Shown here: positions 1 to 7,008 of the stretch, in pieces
Numbering within the stretch: the first letter of the stretch is position 1
Layout: each line of letters starts with the position of its first letter
Source of the DNA: Methylovulum psychrotolerans
Lineage (GTDB): Bacteria > Pseudomonadota > Gammaproteobacteria > Methylococcales > Methylomonadaceae
DNA length: 62,481 bases
Assembly (NCBI RefSeq): GCF_002923755.1
Contig: NZ_PGFZ01000012.1
Coordinates: forward strand, 30,082 to 92,562
Direction of reading: 5' to 3'
Position numbers and translations under genes: made by a program
The notes under the pieces: model-generated
Seen by the model: the letters and a program-made list of their open reading frames with translations, nothing else
What the model was told of the DNA's origin: nothing
Databases searched by the model: none

Positions 1-162
1 AACAAAGCCCTTTCAAAACAGCGGGTTTTCATTGAGCATGTCAACCGCCGCTGCAAAATTTTCAGGATCGTCAAGGACGTTTACCGGGGCAAACACAAAA
101 ACTACTCCCTGATATGGAGCCTGGTGGCTGCACTGGTTAACCTGAGATATGGCAACATTTAG
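1..162 (+). pseudogene. IS5-like transposase, C-terminal end (5' part outside window)
   Basis: An open frame runs from the first base to a TAG at 160-162 and encodes the last 53 residues of a protein. The segment RVFIEHVNRRCKIFRIVKDV followed by a basic stretch and a hydrophobic end (LVNLRYGNI) matches the usual end of IS5-family DDE transposases, where the last catalytic Glu sits in a helix followed by a basic RxKxF motif. The N-terminal part lies outside the window, so completeness cannot be judged. The toxin remnant begins only 5 bp downstream, which suggests the insertion sequence landed at or near a toxin cassette boundary. Confidence 0.65.
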
Positions 163-167
163 GAAAG

Positions 168-851
168 ATGTCTACTGACTCGACAGGGACGTTTACGAAT
201 ACTTCCGGTATTGCTGACGAGGTTTCGGAGTAGTTTAATAATCCTTCCTTTAATACGGTGGCTCCCGCAACCCAGAAGGCATCCGATTCGTCTTTGAATT
301 GGGGGTGGGACGTGCCTAATGGGCAACATTTGGTAAAGACGCTTGACGGCTCGCCCGACGACGACCCGATCTATGTGGGTAAGCTTGTCGTGGCGGGGTT
401 GAGCGGTTTTGCCGGGAATTTTGGTTGGGGCAGTAAAAGTGCTGGTTATGTTTTTTGGTCTGGTGGAGAGGAAGCAATGGGGGCCGCAGCGAACTATGCC
501 TTAGCTACAGGAGGAAAAACATTAGAAATGACAATGGGAGGGAAAATTATGACGACGCTTGATCCTTTTCTTTCAAGAAGCATTTCTAATGATATATGGA
601 AAAGTTTATCAATGAATTTTGCATATGGGGCAAGGGGTTCAGTTAATGCGTTTCAGAATGTATACTTCAAACGGCCAAGTTTTCGGTTTTTTTGGTAGGG
701 TACAGCGTACCCTACGGTGAATTGTAAAAGCCGAAAATTTGGCCGTTCACAGTATAAATGGAATAAGAATTCAAAGCGTTTGGGCGCAATATGAATTCCC
801 ATATTGAAAGGCAATAACGTCGATATTATTTACCACAATGTATACCCATGA
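168..851 (+). pseudogene. CD38/ADP-ribosyl cyclase-like toxin domain, disrupted by MITE and frameshift
   Basis: The frame carries the hallmarks of the ADP-ribosyl cyclase (CD38, Aplysia cyclase) fold in order: a FWSG motif (about 448-460), KTLEMT (like TLEDT, which holds CD38 Glu146), and IWKSLSMNFAYGARGSV (like FWKTVSRRFAEAACDVV, with the Trp189 position). A 92-bp element at 663-754 interrupts the gene. Removing it with one TA copy joins FQNV to NGIRIQSVWAQYEFP in frame, and the YE at 790-795 lines up with the catalytic Glu (CD38 Glu226, FGSVEVHNL; Aplysia KYELPNL). One base then seems missing near 799-801; the other frame continues ILKGNNVDIIYHNVYP to TGA 849-851. An in-frame TAG also lies at 231-233, so the upstream start may be ATG 168 or GTG 258. 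By family knowledge such domains hydrolyse or cyclise NAD+. It is probably a detached C-terminal tip of a polymorphic (Rhs-type) toxin, now inactive. Confidence 0.8.
663..754 (+). mobile_element. 92-bp MITE-like inverted-repeat element, copy 1 (TA target duplication)
   Basis: The element begins TACTTCAAACGGCCAAG and ends CTTGGCCGTT-like in reverse (AAATTTGGCCGTTCACAGTA), giving imperfect terminal inverted repeats of about 24 bp around a GGGTAC/GTACCC centre. It is flanked by TA on both sides (661-662 and 755-756). Excision with one TA restores the toxin reading frame, which shows that it inserted into a pre-existing gene. There is no coding capacity, so it would depend on a transposase in trans. 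A nearly identical copy in opposite orientation lies at 6406-6497. Confidence 0.8.
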
Positions 852-860
852 TTGATTGCC

Positions 861-1124
861 ATGATTACATCAGAAAAAATAAAAATATATGCCCATTATT
901 ATGGTGATAGTGATATGTGGGCCCGAAGAGCAAAGTCTAGTGAAAAAGCAATATTATCAAATGATTGGTACTTGATTGGAAGTTTAATTCAGGAAATAGA
1001 GCTTGTAAATAAAGGTCTGGCATCCGAAAAATTTACGCTTAATTTAAAAAAGCATCTAATTGAAAGTTGTGATAATCAAGAAACCATCAGGCAACTTGAA
1101 TCTTTGCTGGCGATGAATAAATAG
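861..1124 (+). CDS. small hypothetical protein, candidate immunity protein for the adjacent NADase-like toxin
   Basis: This 87-residue, acidic and largely helical protein begins MITSEKIKIYAHYYGDSDMW and has no signal peptide or membrane segment. I do not recognise a named family. Its position 9 bp after the end of the CD38-like toxin remnant, on the same strand, is where the cognate immunity gene of a polymorphic toxin normally lies, so an immunity role is inferred. A TTG at 852 could extend it by three codons; ATG 861 is chosen, although no good ribosome binding site is visible for either. Base composition is AT-rich like the rest of the island. Confidence 0.6.
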   Translation: MITSEKIKIYAHYYGDSDMWARRAKSSEKAILSNDWYLIGSLIQEIELVNKGLASEKFTLNLKKHLIESCDNQETIRQLESLLAMNK

Positions 1125-1145
1125 GAAAACTCCGAACTTTAGGTT

Positions 1146-1670
1146 ATGGAATTTAACAAACTAATAAAAACACAGCTTTTCCCAATACTTCAAAAACACG
1201 GTTTTGAGATAATAGAAGAGTTTAAAAATATCATGCGCTTTGCATCATATATTATGAAGATAAATGTGGTTTTTAATGAGTGTGATAACTCTCATTTTGT
1301 TGAGATGGGCAAGAAAAATGGAATGCTATACCCTTTAAGTGATAATACGGTTAAGGCTATTTTTGATTTTGAATTACCTATTGAGCAAGTGACATCAGAA
1401 GAATTTGTGAAAAATATTGCTTTCCTTTTTGAACAACAAGAAGGGATTGAACTTTTAAAGGGGAATATTGAATCTTTGGTAAAGCTTGTGGAGCAAGAGG
1501 GTAGTTATTATGCTTCTGGGCTAGTTCAAAAACAGGCATTAGAAGCCGCTTTAAAGGCGTGGGAAAATAACGACTATGAAGCTTTTGTAGGGTGTATAAG
1601 AAAAATGGACATTGAAAAAATCCCACAATTTTATCAACTAAAATACAATATAGCCGTGCAGAAATTATAA
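1146..1670 (+). CDS. hypothetical protein, possible immunity protein
   Basis: The product is 174 residues, soluble, with no transmembrane segment or signal peptide. It begins MEFNKLIKTQLFPILQKHGF, an opening seen in several small immunity-like families in which an N-terminal helix precedes a beta-rich half. A TPR-like helical end (QALEAALKAWENNDYEAFV) closes it. It lies 21 bp after the preceding small gene in the same direction, and the two could be co-transcribed. No catalytic motif is visible. Function is not known; the immunity label comes only from context in this toxin island. Confidence 0.55.
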   Translation: MEFNKLIKTQLFPILQKHGFEIIEEFKNIMRFASYIMKINVVFNECDNSHFVEMGKKNGMLYPLSDNTVKAIFDFELPIEQVTSEEFVKNIAFLFEQQEGIELLKGNIESLVKLVEQEGSYYASGLVQKQALEAALKAWENNDYEAFVGCIRKMDIEKIPQFYQLKYNIAVQKL

Positions 1671-1671
1671 A

Positions 1672-1815
1672 AGCTGGGTACGGTATGCGTACTTTCATCG
1701 GCCAGAAGATGTCGGTGGAACTGCTGGGGGGTATTTGATCGAAGCCGATTTCGCCAACACCTTATGCTATCTGCACCGTCTGTCAGGTGACGCGGGCAAG
1801 CCCGTCTGGCAATAG
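1672..1815 (+). pseudogene. short degenerate coding fragment between orphan genes, possibly toxin-core scar
   Basis: A 47-codon stretch without a start reads WVRYAYFHRPEDVGGTAGGY and ends LHRLSGDAGKPVWQ-stop at 1813-1815. It is GC-richer than the genes on either side. The ending GKPVWQ resembles the VWQ/VWRW step of Rhs repeat regions, and a second, clearer scar of this sort is at 2277-2396. I read it as a remnant of the toxin carrier left between displaced toxin/immunity tips, but the family is uncertain. Confidence 0.3.
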
Positions 1816-1835
1816 CAATTTAAAGGGGGATATTT

Positions 1836-2228
1836 ATGGATATTGCATTCCGTGCAAATAAAATTTTAAAGCGGCAAAACAGCTATAGAGCAATGGATGC
1901 TGATTTGCTTTCATCAATTGGACAGCTTCTGCCATTATTGCCTGGAGAAACATGTATCGGCATCTATGAGAATACCTTAGGCGAACTGACAGATAGCATC
2001 CTGATTACTAATAAAGGGTTACACGTTTTTTATGATAATGATCCTAGGTTTATTGCCTTTGATAACATAGAAGACGTTAAATGCCCTTCAGATAAAGTTA
2101 ATGGGGATGCCCTATCTGTCAAATTAACAGATAATACATTACTATCCGTTCCGGTTAGAAATGGACGGGGCAGATTTAGGGATGTGTTTGAGTTTGGAAG
2201 ATTTGTAATGCGGGCGAGCGGTCACTGA
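1836..2228 (+). CDS. hypothetical protein with PH-like fold, possible orphan immunity protein
   Basis: A 130-residue soluble protein preceded by a good ribosome binding site (AAAGGGGG, 6-8 bp before ATG). The middle (SILITNKGLHVFYDN, FIAFDNIEDVKC, LSVKLTDNTLLSVPV) has the alternating strands and the ITNKGL turn seen in bacterial PH-like domains, where a protein senses or binds a partner through a seven-stranded sheet. No enzymatic motif is present. It sits between two toxin-core scars, which fits an orphan immunity gene that stayed after its toxin was lost; this is inference. No recognised gene name. Confidence 0.5.
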   Translation: MDIAFRANKILKRQNSYRAMDADLLSSIGQLLPLLPGETCIGIYENTLGELTDSILITNKGLHVFYDNDPRFIAFDNIEDVKCPSDKVNGDALSVKLTDNTLLSVPVRNGRGRFRDVFEFGRFVMRASGH

Positions 2229-2276
2229 CAAAAACATGTAATTATAAACCCAATAAGTTGGGTTATGCTTTGATGA

Positions 2277-2396
2277 GCTAATCCGACGCAACTGGACGTG
2301 AGCTGCCCCCTCTGGCAATGGCCGTTCGCCCCTTACGGCGAGGTGCCGGCCAATTGTGTTTTACGCGATATTAGAACTGATATGGGGAAGGGGTAA
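2277..2396 (+). pseudogene. Rhs-like core fragment (scar)
   Basis: After an in-frame TGA at 2274-2276, 39 open codons read ANPTQLDVSCPLWQWPFAPY and continue GEVPANCVLRDIRTDMGKG to TAA 2394-2396. The W-Q-W-P-F/APYG-E-P-N series is typical of the last repeats of Rhs/YD proteins (VWRWDSDPFG...PN), just before the variable toxin tip. There is no start and the rest of the protein is missing. It supports reading 1-4071 as a graveyard of Rhs tips. The next orphan gene starts 3 bp after it. Confidence 0.5.
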
Positions 2397-2398
2397 AA

Positions 2399-2776
2399 AT
2401 GAGAAATAGTATCCTTTGTCTTCTTAGGCCTTTGGATCCCTCTTTACATTGGGTTGGTGATGCTATTAAATTCATTGAATCTGAGGAAATAGAATTATTA
2501 TCCGAAAAGCCTGGTGTTTCTAATGCGGCTGAGCTAATTATAGAGCTTAAAATCCGTTTTAATTGTGCGAAAAAAGCGGATATTAAAGTTATAGGCATGT
2601 CGGATGTTATCGAATATCTCGAAACAGTTAATGGCAATGAAATAATTAATAATTTTTTATTCAAAAGTACAGACCGAACTGGTTCTGTTTATCTGGATAA
2701 GCTTAATACAAAAATAATTGGCGTTATATTGGTGCCGACTAACAAATCTGATTTGCTGATAGGCAATCCGCCATAG
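2399..2776 (+). CDS. hypothetical protein, possible orphan immunity protein
   Basis: A 125-residue soluble protein that starts MRNSILCLLRPLDPSLHWVG after a strong GGAAGGGG ribosome binding site. No transmembrane region, signal peptide or catalytic motif is visible. The order Rhs-like scar (ending 3 bp upstream), then this gene, mirrors the arrangement of a toxin followed by its immunity gene, except that no toxin domain remains between them. The function is unknown; the immunity proposal is contextual only. The sequence is AT-rich compared with the housekeeping regions. Confidence 0.5.
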   Translation: MRNSILCLLRPLDPSLHWVGDAIKFIESEEIELLSEKPGVSNAAELIIELKIRFNCAKKADIKVIGMSDVIEYLETVNGNEIINNFLFKSTDRTGSVYLDKLNTKIIGVILVPTNKSDLLIGNPP

Positions 2777-2977
2777 CCTTTACTGGCATTGGCGTTTTGC
2801 TATGGCGGGAAAAGCCCTACGGGTTGGTCTTTTAAGGATTTAGTTTGCCAATGCGGGTGGGATAAACGAGGGCTGCAATCTGTTATTTACGATTAACTTT
2901 AAATTTCTTGCCAATATCCGATAGTTGGGCTATTTATCCGAGTGTTGAAAATGTGATGATCGGGAATAAAGGTGTTG

Positions 2978-3466
2978 ATGTTCATGGAAATATGCTTCGA
3001 TATATTGATTCCTAAAATATGTGAGGATGGCCCGATGGGTCTTCATGAACAGTTTTGTCTGTGGGGAGGAGAGGCGTTTAGTCAAGACCCTCAAAGGTTT
3101 GCGTTTGGAGAATCGGTTTTCTTTACCAAGCGGACTTTGCCTAAACATATAAACAATTTTATTCCGACCGAATTAGATATTTCTGATTGGGAATTTCTGT
3201 CTCTCGATAGTGATGCGCTATTGCTATGGGAACAAGTGATTAACAAAGAAAAAAATATCGTGAATGGATTAGTTCCGCTTAAAGAATTTATCGCCAATTT
3301 TCTGGCGCGGCTTGAAAAGTGGATTGTTGTATTTGAGCTGAATTGTGATCAAATTGACCATGTGTATAAAATGACGCATAACGATTTGGTTTGTAAAATT
3401 GAAGCGGTTTTAGATAAGAAAAATACCCCTGAAGGTTTTGTCGCTTGGTATAACGGAACGGATTAA
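2978..3466 (+). CDS. hypothetical protein, possible orphan immunity protein
   Basis: A 162-residue soluble protein. ATG 2978 is chosen because AAAGG lies a few bases upstream; ATG 2984 or GTG 2972 are alternatives. It has features of small immunity-like proteins: acidic composition, an aromatic core (FILWGGEAF-type turns such as CLWGGEAFSQ), and no enzyme motif. A Rhs-type toxin is not seen next to it. I do not recognise the family. It lies on the same strand as all other genes of the island. Confidence 0.5.
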   Translation: MFMEICFDILIPKICEDGPMGLHEQFCLWGGEAFSQDPQRFAFGESVFFTKRTLPKHINNFIPTELDISDWEFLSLDSDALLLWEQVINKEKNIVNGLVPLKEFIANFLARLEKWIVVFELNCDQIDHVYKMTHNDLVCKIEAVLDKKNTPEGFVAWYNGTD

Positions 3467-3612
3467 TCCATAAAATCAGGTAAGGGTGTGTCATAGAGTC
3501 CGAAGTTGGTCACGCGATAAATAAACGTATAAATTAAGAACAGGCGTTGATTGGTATCGATACTATGTAGTTTTTATATCTCTCCGATGGCAATCGATTC
3601 GGAAATTATGAA

Positions 3613-4071
3613 GTGCTAGGGGGCGTTTTTCATTTGGTCAATGAGTTAAATTTGATATTACGTTCAAAATACTCGAAAAATACCCTATTATTTTACAAGG
3701 TAATTGTGGATACTTGGAGCAGTGATATAGTTTTTCCAAGCACTGACGATTTTTTACAGGCTTTTGGTCTTGAGCCGATAGAATCAGATCGTGATTCAGC
3801 TTATTGCCGTTATGTGAAACCATCATCTGATGGCAATACGGAAATTGATTTTTCTTTTAATGCCGCCGCTAGGTCATTCCAAGCCGTATTGCGTTGCGGC
3901 GGCAATGAAATAGCGGCAATCTGTTCCGAAAAAGTAAAGTTCATCGAGATTCGGCATGATAAAACGATGTCAGGCCTTCATGTCGTGTTTGATATTGATG
4001 GTGTTTTATCCGAAGCCTTAATTGCATTAGAACCTACTTTGCATTGCAAATGGTGGCTATTGTCTGATTAG
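3613..4071 (+). CDS. hypothetical protein, probably 5'-truncated or GTG-started
   Basis: The 152-residue reading begins at GTG 3613, but the same frame is open further upstream to a TAG near 3568, and there is no clear ribosome binding site, so the 5' end may be lost. The C-terminal two thirds look like an intact small domain with alternating strands (TEIDFSFNAAARSFQAVLRC, VKFIEIRHDK, GLHVVFDIDG). No known motif is recognised. It is the last gene of the island before the oppositely oriented TonB receptor, 13 bp away tail to tail. Confidence 0.45.
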   Translation: MLGGVFHLVNELNLILRSKYSKNTLLFYKVIVDTWSSDIVFPSTDDFLQAFGLEPIESDRDSAYCRYVKPSSDGNTEIDFSFNAAARSFQAVLRCGGNEIAAICSEKVKFIEIRHDKTMSGLHVVFDIDGVLSEALIALEPTLHCKWWLLSD

Positions 4072-4084
4072 GTGCTTTTGGCGT

Positions 4085-6202
4085 TTAAAAACTCACCGAA
4101 GCCGTTACCCTAACCATGCGTGGTTCCACCGGGTGTTTGATGATGCCGTCGGTGCTGCCGTCGGGGTTGGGGCCGGCGGTTTCGCCTTGGAGGCGGTAGC
4201 CATAAAAATAGGCGATATCGTTGTTGGTGGAGCCGAACAGGTTAAAACAATCCACTTCGATTTTGTAGGCTTTGTGTTGGTAGCCTAGCCCTAGGTTGAC
4301 GATGCTGGTGTCGCCTGCCCATGCTGTACCTTCGCGGTTTAGCGGTACGTCACCGAAGTGGCGCAGCCGTAAGGAGCCGAACAGGCCGGAGGGGTCAGTG
4401 GCGGTCGCGCCTAGGCTAATGACCCGTCCCACCGAGTTGGGGATATGGCTTTGGGCGGCGGGGGCATCGGTAAAGTAGGCGCGGGTAAAGGCAAAATCGG
4501 CCTCTAAGGTGAGCCAGTCGGTGGGTTTGTAGTCGTTAGTCCATTCAATGCCGTAGCGTTGCGATTGCCCCGCCGCGTCGGTGGTGCCGCCGTCGCCGAC
4601 AAAGACCAGTTCCGATTGGCTTTCCAGCCACCACAGTGCCAGTGTGCTGTTTAAGCCCGGCAAGGTTTGGCTGCGTAGCCCCAGTTCTGCGCCCCGCGAG
4701 CGGGCTAAGGGGGTGACCGGATGCACGGTTTCGCCTGTGGCCGGGTCGGTATGGGTGACTGTACCCCGCGCATCGTTGGAATGGTAGCCGTAGCCCATAT
4801 TCAAGAACAGCTCGGTATCTAGCCACGGACCGGCGATCAGGCTGAGTTTGGGGCTGATTAAGGCCGCGTCTTGGCTACCCGAATTGGCGGCTAAGGTGCG
4901 GCTATGGACATCGAAGGCAAAAAAATCCCCGCGCAAACCGGCGATGGAGCGGAATTTTTCTAGCCAACGGGCTTCGTTTTTGGCATACAGGCCGACGCTG
5001 GTTTCGCTAATATCATCGACGCGCACGGTGCTGAGCAAGCGGCGGGCTTGGGTGTGGTTTAAAGCCAGGCCGTTAATGTCGTCATGGCGGATTTGGAGGC
5101 CGACCGTGGTGTCCGCGTCTATGCCGAACCAACGGTCATAACGGGTATGCTCGCCATTGCCGCCGAGTTGGACGCGATGTTCTTTTTGTTCGATCTGGTC
5201 GCCGTGGACGGTGTCGATATAGCCTGTAAAGTTGGAGAACAAGTCCAATTCGCTATAGACCGCATACAGGTTCAGGTCGTTTTTGCCGTGGTCATTCCGG
5301 TTCCAGGCATTGCCGGATAGGCTGTAACGGCTGGTGATGCCGCCGTCGCTAGGGTCGCCCGTGCCGTATAAGCCGATCAGGCCTTCGGTTATCGCCCGTT
5401 CGGGGATTTGGTTAGTCGCCGTCCAAGTGGCATGGTAAGCTTTGCCGTTAACCGCCAGCCCCCAGTTATCCTTATCAATGGTATAACGCAACATGCCGTT
5501 GTATTTGCCCGCGTTTTCCGGCTGTTGCCAAACCCCGTCATAAAAATTCACTTCCGAGCCGAACAGCAAATCCCCGTCACCTATACGCCGCGAATTGGCG
5601 AGTACGCCCCGGTAATAGCCGAATTCACCGCCCGTGACTTTCAGCAAGCCTTCGGACAGTTTGTGTAGGGTGTGCATTTTTGTATAGCCTGCGGCGGAAA
5701 AATCACCCGCATCGGCGTAATACGGGCCTTTGCCATATTCGATTTTATCGATCAGTTCAGGAATGACGCTGTTTAAGTCCAGATAACCTTGGCCGTGGGC
5801 ATGGCTGGGCATATTCATGGGGATGCCGTCGAGCGTGACCGAAAAATCCGTGCCGTGGTCGAGGTTAAAGCCGCGCAAGAAATATTGGTTGGCTTTGCCG
5901 GAGCCGCTATGCTGGGTCGCCACCGCGCCTGGGACAATTTCCACCAATTCGCCGACCCGCGCTAAGGGGCGATATTTTAATTCCTCTTGCCCCACCACAC
6001 CCTGGGATGCCGACGCGGCAATGCCGATTAAATCGGTGGCTTGGCCTGCAACTTCGACGGTGTCCAATTGGGTCAGTTCTTCCGTCGGCTCTGGCATCTG
6101 TTGTGGATGGGCTTGAGCCATCATGCAGTGCAGGCTCAGATAGACACCGATACCCACTAGCGAACAGGGTTTTATCAGGGTAGCCCAAGGGATTTTTTTC
6201 AT
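4085..6202 (-). CDS. TonB-dependent outer-membrane receptor
   Basis: The 705-residue protein has an N-terminal signal region (about residues 1-31, ending around AQA), a possible TonB box (LDTVEVAG, about 46-53), a plug domain (about 55-165, with VGELVEIVPGAVATQHSGSG and the NQYFLRGFNLDHGTDF motif) and a long beta-barrel ending in a C-terminal Phe (ASVSF), as required for outer-membrane insertion. Members take up siderophores, vitamins, metals or sugars using the TonB-ExbBD energy system. The substrate cannot be told: no riboswitch, Fur box or transporter partner gene is seen beside it. It is isolated, with the island genes running toward it and the MITE copy lying about 200 bp upstream. Confidence 0.85.
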   Translation of the reverse strand: MKKIPWATLIKPCSLVGIGVYLSLHCMMAQAHPQQMPEPTEELTQLDTVEVAGQATDLIGIAASASQGVVGQEELKYRPLARVGELVEIVPGAVATQHSGSGKANQYFLRGFNLDHGTDFSVTLDGIPMNMPSHAHGQGYLDLNSVIPELIDKIEYGKGPYYADAGDFSAAGYTKMHTLHKLSEGLLKVTGGEFGYYRGVLANSRRIGDGDLLFGSEVNFYDGVWQQPENAGKYNGMLRYTIDKDNWGLAVNGKAYHATWTATNQIPERAITEGLIGLYGTGDPSDGGITSRYSLSGNAWNRNDHGKNDLNLYAVYSELDLFSNFTGYIDTVHGDQIEQKEHRVQLGGNGEHTRYDRWFGIDADTTVGLQIRHDDINGLALNHTQARRLLSTVRVDDISETSVGLYAKNEARWLEKFRSIAGLRGDFFAFDVHSRTLAANSGSQDAALISPKLSLIAGPWLDTELFLNMGYGYHSNDARGTVTHTDPATGETVHPVTPLARSRGAELGLRSQTLPGLNSTLALWWLESQSELVFVGDGGTTDAAGQSQRYGIEWTNDYKPTDWLTLEADFAFTRAYFTDAPAAQSHIPNSVGRVISLGATATDPSGLFGSLRLRHFGDVPLNREGTAWAGDTSIVNLGLGYQHKAYKIEVDCFNLFGSTNNDIAYFYGYRLQGETAGPNPDGSTDGIIKHPVEPRMVRVTASVSF

Positions 6203-6405
6203 AAGGTCTGCCGTCTTGTGGAAATGCTGTGGAACAATCGGCAGGGCGAAGACTTTGTCGTTTTTGCGCCTGCCTGTTGGTTAACAATACGGCAGATGTG
6301 GGGGTTTGGATGCAGATAATCGCGTAATGGCTAAGAAAGTCCGTTGGCTGTTTGGGGGCAATGCCAAACGTGGGCTAAGGGAAGGGGCGATCGCCCGCTG
6401 ACTAT

Positions 6406-6497
6406 TACTGTGAACGGCCAAGTTTTCGGCTTTTACAATTCACCGTAGGGTACAGCGTACCCTACCAAAAAAACCGAAAACCTGGCCGTTTGAAGTA
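6406..6497 (-). mobile_element. 92-bp MITE-like inverted-repeat element, copy 2 (inverted)
   Basis: This copy has the same 92-bp length as the one at 663-754 and reads as its reverse complement with only a few differences (several in the GGGTAC...GTACCC centre, two in the arms). Ends are TACTGTGAACGG and CCGTTTGAAGTA. The right flank is TA (6498-6499); the left flank is AT, so the TA duplication is imperfect here. It forms the 3' boundary of the frameshifted fragment at 6501-6876. Confidence 0.75.
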
Positions 6498-6500
6498 TAT

Positions 6501-6876
6501 TTACTCCGCCCGCATCGCCCAACCAAAACCAAGCGTTTCAATTCTGCCTTCAAAATCGCCCAGGCTGGAATTTTGTGGCAGGCTGCAAGCTGGCTTGGGC
6601 ATCATGCAGGCCGAGGCTTGACGCAAAAACTGTGAGTCTTGATAGGCGTGGTTTTTGACAAACTCCAGCAACAGCGCGTAGCTTTCCTGTTGGTGGTGGT
6701 ATACCGAGAAGATCAGGCGGTCACACTGGTTCAACCGCGCCCGAGACAAATTGTCCCCAAACTTTTTTCACTTCCGCCGACTTAAAATCATCGTCCTCCT
6801 CCTCCAAGTATTTTTTCAGCTTGGCAAAGCCTGGGATGGTTTTGGGGTTGAGTTCGTTGTAGATCAGGACTTTCAT
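6501..6876 (-). pseudogene. helicase-associated/RelE-like N-terminal fragment, frameshifted
   Basis: ATG at 6876 opens MKVLIYNELNPKTIPGFAKL and continues to EVKKV, then goes out of frame at an A6 run (about 6757-6765). With one A fewer, the frame reads EVKKFGDNLSRARLNQCDRL and continues with YALLLEFVKNHAYQDSQFL. This GDNL-RARL-DRLIF-YxxxxYALLLEF pattern is the RelE-like region I associate with the start of certain UvrD-type helicases in aquatic gammaproteobacteria. The frame ends next to the MITE, so the remainder of such a protein is missing. Either lesion would inactivate it; a sequencing error in the A run cannot be excluded. Confidence 0.55.
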
Positions 6877-7008
6877 GGGCGTGTTTTTCTGTAAACGGCT
6901 ATGCGCTGGATAATGATTAGGTTAACAGCGTTTATCATTGCAAGTTATTTAATGATAAGGAGTAAACGCCCCGTTTGTTTTTCTGGATAACATCAAGTTT
7001 CAACCTTC

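Noticed and set aside
4296-6116. Several plus-strand frames inside the TonB receptor region
   Set aside because: They are opposite-strand shadows of the receptor gene without ribosome binding sites or family motifs.
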